Source: Azorinus chamasolen
Lineage: Eukaryota > Mollusca > Bivalvia > Cardiida > Solecurtidae
DNA: 64,000 nucleotides
Assembly (NCBI GenBank): GCA_963576725.1
Contig: OY755237.1
Location: 64,209,423 to 64,273,422 of the forward strand
Direction: 5' to 3'
The notes below the pieces were generated by a model that saw only the letters and a program-made list of their open reading frames with translations, did not search any database and was not told the origin of the DNA. The stretch's first letter is position 1. The number at the start of each line of letters is the position of its first letter. Positions 55,466 to 64,000 of this stretch are shown piece by piece. The position numbers were made by a program, and so were the translations under genes.

Positions 55466-57156
55466 GTAAGTTTGACTTTTATAACCGCTACATTGAAGAG
55501 TTTCAAATATGATTGCAATATTTTTCTGGAAGATTTTCAGATTGGAATGAGTATAACTTTGACCTGGAAGAATACCCATTGAAGTTGATTAGAATATCAC
55601 TTATTCAGAGAAAGCTGACAGAAAGAACCCAGTTATATGTTTTCTCCATGGATACACCTTCATATAAACATGTTTTCACACATTGGCAAACAGAGTAGAA
55701 CCAGATCAGATGGCTCCTGGATCAGGAGTCTGCTCTGATTGTTAATGGAATTTGATAGATCTGTTTCTTTACTTTCTAAAATGGCTACAATGTTCAACCT
55801 TCCATATTTCATTACAACTATTTTGTCCATGAGTGTTCAGCAGATATTGAAATTTGCAATAAACATAGAACAGGGAAAGGGTTAATGGATTATGCCTTTG
55901 CAATCAGAGTAAACCCAGATTAGACAGATCTTGAAGGTGCTGTCTGATGAGGGTCTGCCATCTTTGCTGATGAAATAATATAAATCTAATTCTTCATTTT
56001 CTGGTATGGCTAAAATTGTCTGTTTTGTATGCTAATTTAAAAATTCAGGTAATGAATATTCATGTAGTCATTATTCTTACATGAATATTCATGATGTAAA
56101 GGGTTATTATGATTTATGTACATGTAGCTTTAGGCTTTGCAAATTTCAAAATTAAGTATATTATGAATATTAATTAGATTATTTGTTATAATAGCTCATG
56201 GACACAGAAATGTGAATCGTATCTATCGGTATATTATATCATAAGCAATAGAACAACCCTGATCAGAAGGCTCCTATAGGAGCCGTCTGATCTGGGTTTT
56301 CTCTGTTTGCAAAGGCATAGAAAGGCATATTTATGGAGTAAAGAGTTAACCCCTTTACCAGATGAATATTCATGAAACAGATATCAACATCATGAATATT
56401 TGTTAGCAGAAATTTTATAATGGCATAATTTTATGAGCAGAAATTTTATAATGGCATAATTTTATGAACTGTGGAATCAGATCTATATATGTGTAATTCC
56501 ATTAGCAGATAGTGCAGGCCCTGAACACATTGTTCGTACAGGAGTCATCTGATCTGGGTCTACTCTGTTTTCAAAAGTGTAAAAAGTGATCTCTACCAGG
56601 TAAAGGGTTAATCAAGACTCAGATTTGTACTATTGGAGAATTGGCTTGAAATGGAATTTCATGATGGAAAAACTTGACAAGTCTAGCAAGATTTTCAATT
56701 TCTATGTTTATTGAACTTTATAGGTGATTTGCCCTGACTGCTACAAAATGAAGTCTTTCCACCTCTCTACATTACAGATTATAATAACCCATTCCCTCAT
56801 ATTGATGCCTTTTGATGCCTGTAAAAATCACTTTTTGAAAACCATTGTGATAAAGATAGCATTTGCTTCATAGGAGCAAAAGCTCCATTTATCAAAATGG
56901 TTTCAAAACAAGTCATTTCTAAATGCTCCTTTTCAGTAGACTTATACAAAGAGGTTGGGTGTAAAAATAGCCTATGAGGCAATGTGCTAATTGTGATAAA
57001 TTGACAAACAGTTTTGATCCAGTTTACCCATTACCTAGCTCCTATAAGAACTGTCTGATCAGGGTGTGCTCTGTTTGCTTATGGAATGACATAGTCTGAT
57101 TTTACAGTTTCAGCCATGATCAGAATTGGGAGCTTTCATTATGCATAAGCTTTGTT

Positions 57157-57382
57157 AAACCCATTCTCTCCTGCTGACGTCTTTTTGCGCCTCTGTAAAA
57201 CTCATTTTTGAAACTATTGTGATAAAAAGAGCATATGCTCCATAGGAACAAATGCTCTATTTATCACAATGGTTTCAAAACTACACAATTCTAAAATTCT
57301 CCTTTTCTATAGTTCATGCTCCTTTTCGGTAGATTAATTCAAAGAGGTTGGGTCTAGAAATAGTCTAGGAGGGAATGGGTTA
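57157..57382 (-). repeat. Type B TTAA element
   Basis: TTAAACCCATTCTCTCCTGC to GGAGGGAATGGGTTAA. The core has small changes (GAAACTATTG, CTCCATAGGAAC). Confidence 0.84.
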
Positions 57383-58043
57383 AGCAATCATATTAGAGAG
57401 TTTTTACTGTATATATAAGTAAAGATAATGAAGAATAAACACAAGTGAATCGTGATTGAGAAGAAGGCAAAATAGAAGTGGAATGAAACATAAGCCTGGT
57501 CTTGATATGGAACAGGTCTGGGATTTGATAATTAATCCTGTGGTGAATATTATACTGTGGTCACCTTTCGAAGCTGTTTAGACTAGATAAAAGGCTGAGG
57601 AGTAGATCGGTATCTCAGCAGTTTGGATCCAGATGAGATATTGTGGAAATTCTCATCTGAATGAGATAGAACCTGGTTGACTTCCTTGTCATTCATTTGT
57701 GAAAGGAATGGAGAAATGTCTTTAGTAAGATGTTTTATGTCAGAGGTCACCTTCTTTGAGTATTCAGAATAAAGACAATAGTATGGTTGAATCTATATGG
57801 TTTTGCAAATGTTGTCAGCTGCAAAATTAATATGATGAGACCTTATTGTCTCCAAAATCTTATTGGTGATCTCCTTACTCCATGTTTATTCATGAAAGAA
57901 ATAATGACTGCATGAATATTCATGAGATGAAAATTCACAATGGCATAATTATGAACACAGAAATATTTGGTCATAGAAGAAATTGTAGAATCAGATCAAT
58001 GTTATTTCAAAAGCAAACAGAGCAGACTCAGAGCATTCTGGCT

Positions 58044-58184
58044 CCGAGGTTATAAAGCTTTTTGTTTGAGTCTGAGATCATTCTCAAGTATCTGATTGAT
58101 CAGATTCTGAGCTTGCTCAGAATCTGACCAATCAGATACTTGAGAATGATCTCAAACTCAGACTCAGAAGTTTTATAACCTTGG
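58044..58184. repeat. Type G palindrome within type A flanks
   Basis: CCGAGGTTATAAAGCTTTTT to AAGTTTTATAACCTTGG, centre CTGAGCTTGCTCAG. The left A arm start (GCAAACAGAGCAGACTCAGA) precedes it and A right arm ACCCAGATCTGGGTTTGC follows. Confidence 0.83.
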
Positions 58185-58505
58185 ACCCAGATCTGGGTTT
58201 GCTCTAAAGGTGAAAAAAGGTGTATCTATGGAGTAACGGGTTAACTTCAAGTAGGATCTGGATACATGTGTAAGAAATATGACATCATGAATATTAATTA
58301 GATTATAATTATGATGGTATATATAACACAGAATTGTGTTACCATAGTAGAAACTGTAGAATCATATCTATATTATTTCATAAACAAACAGAGCATACCC
58401 TGATCTTGGTCTACTCTGTTTTGCAAAGGTGTAGAAAGGCGTCTAAATGGAGTGAAGGGTTAACCTACCTATGCAGACAGCTGGGATCCAAATGAGATGC
58501 AGAGT

Positions 58506-58735
58506 TTAACCCATTACCTCATAGGCTATTTTTAGATACAACCTCTTTGAATAAATCTACCGAAAAGGAGCATTAACTAGAGAAAAGGATTTTTTTTAGA
58601 ATTTTGTAGTTTTGAAACCATTGATAAATAGAGCATTTGCTCCTATAGGAGCAAATGCTCTATTTATCACAATGGTTTCACAACTTGACTTTTACAGAGT
58701 CGTCAAAAGTCGTCATTATGAGGGAATGGGGTTAA
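58506..58735 (+). repeat. Type B element inserted at TTAA in the centre of a D palindrome, core about 58616-58681
   Basis: Left of it, ATGCAGACAGCTGGGATCCA and GAGATGCAGAG; right of it, CTCAGCATCTCAAGATCTCA and TGGATCCAAACTATTTG. Removing the element and one TTAA restores a D core centred GAGTTAACTC. TTAA stands at both edges. Confidence 0.9.
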
Positions 58736-59278
58736 CTCAGCATCTCAAGATCTCATCTGGATCCAAACTATTTGACTTTCTAAATATAGTTTATAAATGA
58801 TAAACATGTATACTAATTTATTAATGGAAAAAATCCAGTGTAAATATTTATGGCAGTCAAAAATTGCAGATGACAATTACTTAGGGTGCAAACCCTTTCC
58901 CTCATAGGCCAGTTTTAGACCCAGCCTCTTTGAATAAATCTACTGAAAATGAGCATTTAACCAGAAAAAAAAGAACAACTTTTAGAATTGTGTAGTTTTG
59001 AAACCATTGTGATAAACAGAGCATTTGCTCCTATTGAGCAAATGCGCTATTTATCTCGATGGTTTTAAAAAATGGGACTTTTACAGAGGCGTCCATAGTA
59101 ATAGGTTAATGACCAGAACAGGCTACACAGGAAGAATGTTGTAAACATTTCTGGGCGTTTTGTTTCAAGTATTTTCTCTACCATATGCTCGGAATACAAT
59201 GAACAATGGTAGAACTAGTTGTGCGAAGATAGGGGAAAAGTTATGCTCTTGTTTATAAACCCTTTCCCTGATGCCTTT

Positions 59279-59346
59279 GCAAACAGAGTAGACCCAAATC
59301 AGATGGCTCCTGTAGGAGCCATCTGATTTGGGTCTGCTCTGTTTGT
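59279..59346 (-). repeat. Type A core, reversed
   Basis: GCAAACAGAGTAGACCCAAA, centre ATGGCTCCTGTAGGAGCCAT, return ATTTGGGTCTGCTCTGTTTG. The A to G/T change in CCCAAATC is matched in the other arm (GATTTGGG). Confidence 0.86.
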
Positions 59347-60153
59347 TTATGGAATTATCTAGATCTGATTCAACAGTGGTGTCTATCCTGGCTAAAATGC
59401 ATGTTTTTACATAACATAATAAAAAATTAGCTAGTATTACTTGATTAAATGTTTCTAACTAGAATATTCATCGAGTGAAGGGTTATACAGATTTATGAAT
59501 GAAATGTAGCTTAGACAGAAGAATGTCGGAGACTGTTATGGTTCAAAGTGGCTCGACTTGGAATATGATTTATGAAAGTTTGTAGATCTGACTTTGAGCA
59601 ATATAATTTTAACCCTTTACCTCATGTAAACACATTTATAGGCATCTACAAAGAGAGTAATCCCAGATCAGACGACTCCTATGGGAGCTATCTGATCACG
59701 GTCTGTTCTGTTTGCTTTTAACATGATATAGATCCGATTCCACAGTTTTTGTCAAAGCAAAAAATTCCCTCGAAATGTTTACAATAAATATTCATTATAT
59801 GTCATTATTTCTTACATGAATATTCAACAGGCAAAGGGTTAAGACAAAAGAAAAAGTGAATATGACATGGAAATAAATTTCAATGGAGATGTCAAAACAT
59901 GTTCTGTTGGAGAAACTTATTGGATTTATTTCTTTGGGGTTGTGAAATTTTAAAATTATTTCAGTGCCAATGGCCAATCTGTGATCATCTTTGCAAACAT
60001 TGTAGATCCAGATGAGACACCAGTGTCTCATCAGGACCCAAACTGTTGGGATAAAACTGTTGTGTTTTGACACAAAAAGGAAGAAAATTTTAAAAAAATG
60101 GAAATTGAAGCAGATGACAAAATTTGTAGACGACAAATGTTAGAACCTGGCTT

Positions 60154-60401
60154 TAACCCTTTCCCTGTTCTATGTTTATTCCAAATTTCAATATCTTGAA
60201 TATTCATGGATAAAAATAGTTATACAGAAATATGGAAGGTAGAACACTTTAGCCATTTTAAAAAGTAAAGAAATAGATCTGTCTAATTCCATAAGCAGAC
60301 AGAGCAGACTTTGATCAGACGACTCCTATAGGAGCCATCTGATCCGGGTCTACTCTGTTTGCAATTGCATGAAAACATGTTTATATGAAGGAAAGGGTTA
60401 A
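60154..60401 (+). repeat. Type A' TTAA element, core about 60293-60362
   Basis: TTAACCCTTTCCCTGTTCTA to ATGAAGGAAAGGGTTAA; core GCAGACTTTGATCAGACGAC with CTCCTATAGGAG centre. Confidence 0.87.
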
Positions 60402-61120
60402 ACAGTTATATTTGATAATTGTTGATTTCATTTATTAGCTGTGCGCAATACATTTTCCTGTCATTACCCTAAGCATTCAGACAGGCAAATAGTGCAGACT
60501 CAGATCAAACTGCTCCTGAAAGAGAAGTTTGACAAGCTTCTACACTATTTACTGTTATGTAAGTCTAATTTAACGTTATAAAATGATACCAAATTGACTT
60601 ATTCATCTTTGCAATGAAATAATGATATCTTTAATATTAAATAGCTGAATTTTTATAATTGTATATCTGCACATCTATTTTGTTTGCAAAGCTTGAAGAA
60701 GCATTTTTGTGAGGGAAAAGGTCAAACCTTTCATATTGAATGGACGCTGCAGTTAAACCTGATGGATGTTCAGCAATCTAACGGTTAACTGTCTACCTGA
60801 TAGCAACACCTTTTGACATATTTGCAAACATAGTAGATCCAGATCAGACAGCTCCTGTAGGAGCCATGTGATCAGGGTCTGTTCTAATCATTAATGGGAT
60901 TGTATAGATCTTATTCTACAGTTTATGCCATGGCCAAAAATTGATCTGATTAATTAATATTCATTATATCATTATTACTTCCATGAGTATTCATCATGTA
61001 ATTGGTTAACAAATCTATAAATAGACAAATGTACTGTAGCAGCAGCTGTCCATCATTGGTCCTTATCAAGCAGAACAAAATGGTCTGCTCAAACTCTCAT
61101 CTCATGTAATTTTTGCTTAA

Positions 61121-61349
61121 TTAACCCTTTACCGTATAGGCTATTTTTAGATACAACCTCTTTGAATAAATCTACCGAAAAGGAGCATTAACTAGAGAAA
61201 AGGAAAAGTTTAGAATTTTGTAGTTTGAAATCATTGTGATAAATAGAGCATTTGCTCCTATAGGAGCAAATGCTCTATTTATCACAATGGTTTCATAAAG
61301 TGACTTCTACAGAGTCGTCAAAAGTCGTCAATATGAGGGAGTGGGTTAA
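61121..61349 (+). repeat. Type B TTAA element, complete, core 61227-61294
   Basis: TTAACCCTTTACCGTATAGG to ATGAGGGAGTGGGTTAA. The 68-bp core is palindromic with the exact GCTCCTATAGGAGC centre. The next A element starts at its last TTAA. Confidence 0.9.
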
Positions 61350-62032
61350 CACCTTACTCCATGAATATTCATGTTAGAAAAAAAGCACGTAGACACAGGA
61401 ATGTTTAGCCATGGCAGAAACTGTAGAATCATATCTATTTTATCATAAGCAAACAGAGCAGACCCTGTAGGAGCTGTCTGATCTGGGTCAGCTCTATTTG
61501 CAAAGGCATAGAAAGGCATATTTAATGGAGTAAAGGGTTAATCCTAGTTCTTTCAAGCTTTTTTCGACCACATGTCAAACAGCTAGGATCCTGATGAAAT
61601 GACAAGTTGCTCGGATCAAAGCTCTTTGCTAATGCCAATCAGGTCGCATGATTAAGGTTCATTTGCTTCACTACAATTGTTGTACAATAATTAGTGGGGC
61701 GGACTTGTAGGAATTTGCTCACCAAAGCCAAGGATTATATAACCTAATTAAGGTTTGGCCGTGATAGCAGTCTCATGCATTGTTTAAACTTAATTACTGG
61801 TCAGTCACACGATAGTGTGTGGACAAGTTGACGGACCGGCCATGTGGAAATTGATGGTCATTTAATACTCTCAAGGACAGCTAAGAAAGGTTTCTGTCAT
61901 AAAACAGACAGATTCTCACTCTATCGAGAGTTTACTTGGAAAAAATCACAGTGTAGGCTTTAAGTGAGAAGGCACTGAGGATACTAATCTTCTAATTAAT
62001 GTGGAATTGGATATGTAGCTTTATTCTGTCAT

Positions 62033-62254
62033 TAACCCATTCCCTCATATTGACGCCTTTTGACGCTTCTGTAGAAATCACGTTTTGAAACCATTGTGAT
62101 AAATAGAGCTCCATAGGAGCAAATGCTCTATTTATCACAATAATTTCAGAACTAAACAAATATAATTTGTTTCTTTTCTCTAGTGAATGCTCCTATTCGG
62201 TAGGTTTATCAAAAGAGGTTGGGTCTAAATATAGCCTATTAGGTAATGGGTTAA
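62033..62254 (-). repeat. Type B TTAA element with shortened core
   Basis: TTAACCCATTCCCTCATATT to TTAGGTAATGGGTTAA. The left core arm lost about six bases before GCTCCATAGGAGC. Confidence 0.86.
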
Positions 62255-63098
62255 ACAGTTATTTATATCTAAACTGAAGTGTCACAACTGTGTTAACCCT
62301 TTACTGCATGAATATTCATGTAAGAAATAATGATATCATGAATATTAATTAGATTAATTGCTATAATGTCACATGGACACAGGACTTTTTAAGTACCGGT
62401 AAGTGAAACTTGTAGCAGATTTGTGTTTGAGCAGAAACTATATTATTCCATAAGCAAACAGAGCAGACCCTGATCGGAGCTGTCTGATCTGGGTCTACTC
62501 TGTTTGCAAAGGCATTAAGAGATGTATATGTTTATGGAGTAAAGGGCTATAAAGGAGATTCTAATGAATACCAGCAAGATTTGGTTTGGCAGAGAAATAT
62601 GAAAAAAATATTTTAACAAGACTCTTAGAAAATGAATTATAGCAATTTTGTTTTCCCCAAGACTCTTATTTGGAAAATAAAATATAGCAAAATGTAGCCT
62701 CTGTCACTATGACTAAGTCTTGGTCTACACAAAATGACTACTATCATATTTCGTGCAAGTATACAGTTACCAGAATATGTTTCAAGTTTGTGTCTCTTTC
62801 TCGGGTAGTGCGGAAAAATTGGACTTTATGATTTGTTTTCATTTCGTAAGTGTGCATTACACTTGTATGACCTCAGTGTATAGAAACATTTTGTCTGCAT
62901 CTGATAGTGTCATCTGTTATTTTTACATTTATGTAATATTTAGTCGTACTGATCTAGGTTAAATATGACTTAAAAAAAAGAGCAAAAACTAAATTTAAAT
63001 AAAAATTAGATGTCTTTGCGCAATGATTTTTTCCTGATCAGAATCCAATCTATTTTCTTAACATTTGTGATAATGTCAGTGTATTGGTCTTGTAAACC

Positions 63099-63309
63099 TT
63101 AACTCTTTGCACGCTACGTAACTTTTCATCTGCAACAATTGTCGTCTGCTTCAATTCTTAAAATAAACTTTAATTTTTTTTGCAAAAATGTGGTCAGGAT
63201 GACAAACAGTTTGGATCCTGATGAGACGCCGCATTATGCCGCGTCTCATCTGGATCCAAACTGTTTGCATAGGTAATCACAGTTTCACCGCCAGCGTGCA
63301 AAGAGTTAA
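63099..63309 (-). repeat. Type D TTAA element, complete, core 63202-63268
   Basis: TTAACTCTTTGCACGCTA to GCGTGCAAAGAGTTAA. The core is TTGGATCCTGATGAGACGCC around GCATTATGCC. Reversed relative to the copy at 2741. Confidence 0.9.
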
Positions 63310-63402
63310 GTATTCAGACACCCATCCTGCCCTCTCCTGAAGTTTGTAAAGCTGAATACCAATTTAGGTCCATTCTGATAACTTTAAATTAGACAGACAT
63401 AT

Positions 63403-63472
63403 AAGCAAATAGAGTGGACCCAGATCAAACAGCTTCTGAAGGAGCCTTTTGATCTGGATCTGCACTATTTGC
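63403..63472 (+). repeat. Type L core (AGCAAATAGAGTGGACCC type)
   Basis: GCAAATAGAGTGGACCCAGA, centre CTTCTGAAGGAG, return GATCTGGATCTGCACTATTT. Flanks (CAGACACCCATCCTGCCCTC, CCTAAGTTTGTC) recur around 10960-11150, 31200-31290 and 6200-6380, a further flank type for an A-like core. Confidence 0.75.
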
Positions 63473-63541
63473 CTAAGTTTGTCATTCTAAATTCTAAGGG
63501 TAACAAGAGTATCACATTACAGTAACTGTTGTTGTTTGTAG

Positions 63542-63750
63542 TACAGTAAAACCTCTCTAAACCGGAATTCTAGTATAGAAGAATTTAAATACTTTTAAGC
63601 AGGTGGCTGCTTAATGCAGGGTGAAAGTCATGCAGAAAGCTCGTAGAGGAGCTTTCTGCATGACCTTCACCCCTGCATTAAGCTGTCACCTGTCTCCGAG
63701 ACCGATGTTAATACCAAATTTAATGTCCGGTTTAGAGAGGTTTTACTATA
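63542..63750. repeat. Type F palindromic element, complete
   Basis: TACAGTAAAACCTCTCTAAA to TTTAGAGAGGTTTTACTATA. The hairpin GAAAGTCATGCAGAAAGCTC, centre GTAGAG, is near perfect. TA at both outer edges fits a Tc1/mariner-type target. Confidence 0.88.
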
Positions 63751-64000
63751 TCACATTTGATGACAGTTTGGTCAAGTAAATCATGGTCATGCCGTAAACT
63801 TGTTGCCGCTTCAATGTCTGGACAAGTAGAAGTAGTATTTACCAATTACACTTTGTAATCTGAAATAAAACAAACTAAGTCATGTGATTATGAATAATAA
63901 AAGCTGTGTAATTTGATTTCGTACTAGATCAAAACATGTGTATAAATGACATACTGGTAGTAAGATTGAAGATTTGCTTTGCTAAAGGGTAAGTGCAGTT

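Larger units (their letters stand above)
55466..64000. other. 5' part of dystrophin intron 55; no further exon found
   Basis: Main items: A' reversed about 55640-55885, A reversed 55880-56107, A about 56150-56350, A 56350-56610, B 56785-56995, B 57157-57382, D relic 57600-57670, A flanks with G palindrome 58044-58184, A 58260-58462, B inside a D core 58506-58735, B 58892-59107, A reversed with core 59279-59346, A reversed 59611-59841, D relic 59990-60150, A' 60154-60401, L relic 60482-60550, A reversed 60780-61008, B 61121-61349, A 61346-61541, B 62033-62254, A 62294-62550, D 63099-63309, L 63403-63472, F 63542-63750. 61660-62030 and 62560-63090 show nothing recognisable. I looked for a frame resembling human exon 56 (173 bp, next half of the repeat) and saw none. 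Confidence 0.66.

Noticed and set aside
55466..64000. An exon equivalent to human DMD exon 56
   Set aside because: No frame of about 173 bp with spectrin-like sequence and splice sites could be seen. The intron is probably longer than the window, though a missed short exon is possible.

Overview
The window is eukaryotic, AT-rich nuclear DNA, almost certainly from a bivalve mollusc. Three things point there: spliceosomal introns, mollusc-type hairpin-ended elements carrying tandem repeats of about 155 bp, and a very high load of short palindromic elements. The species cannot be fixed from the sequence; a heterodont clam or dreissenid mussel is a guess.

The host gene is on the + strand: a central slice of the dystrophin/utrophin ortholog. 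Twelve coding exons (991-1163 to 55465; 2,043 coding nt, 681 codons) encode spectrin-type repeats that correspond, in order, to human DMD exons 43-55, including hinge 3. All twelve join in frame across matching intron phases. Seven have exactly the human lengths as I recall them (173, 176, 150, 186, 118, 155 and 190 bp). Human exons 49 and 50 are a single exon here. The gene's 5' and 3' parts lie outside the window, and I found no exon equivalent to human 56 in the last 8.5 kb.

About 13.8 kb of the 29.5-kb intron 43 is a nest of transposons. A hairpin-ended, satellite-bearing element (about 12903-14796, resuming 26597-26715) was entered by an 11.8-kb Mutator-like element (14797-26596) with terminal inverted repeats of about 197 bp and a 9-bp target duplication. 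That element carries a two-exon, minus-strand gene for an unusual transposase: a PHD finger, an OTU cysteine-protease domain, an acidic tract and a MULE DDE transposase. The gene is broken near its 3' end by a second hairpin/satellite element (16378-19146). Its basic C-terminal tail survives on the far side (16173-16373).

Nearly all other intron sequence is short palindromic elements, by hand count about 70 of type A, 22 of type B and tens of other types. Most have TTAACCC...GGGTTAA ends (TTAA target, piggyBac-like) around a core palindrome of 68 bp. Types A, B and E, and the pogo-like C and F types, have largely different arms but share the core centre GCTCCTATAGGAGC. Cores appear modular: the same core sits in different flanks, different cores sit in the same flanks, and one A/B chimera joins exactly at the shared centre. 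This modular hairpin-core superfamily is my best candidate for an undescribed system. Minisatellites, a palindrome-within-palindrome element, a tRNA-like sequence and local tandem duplications complete the window. Family letters A-L are local names used only here.
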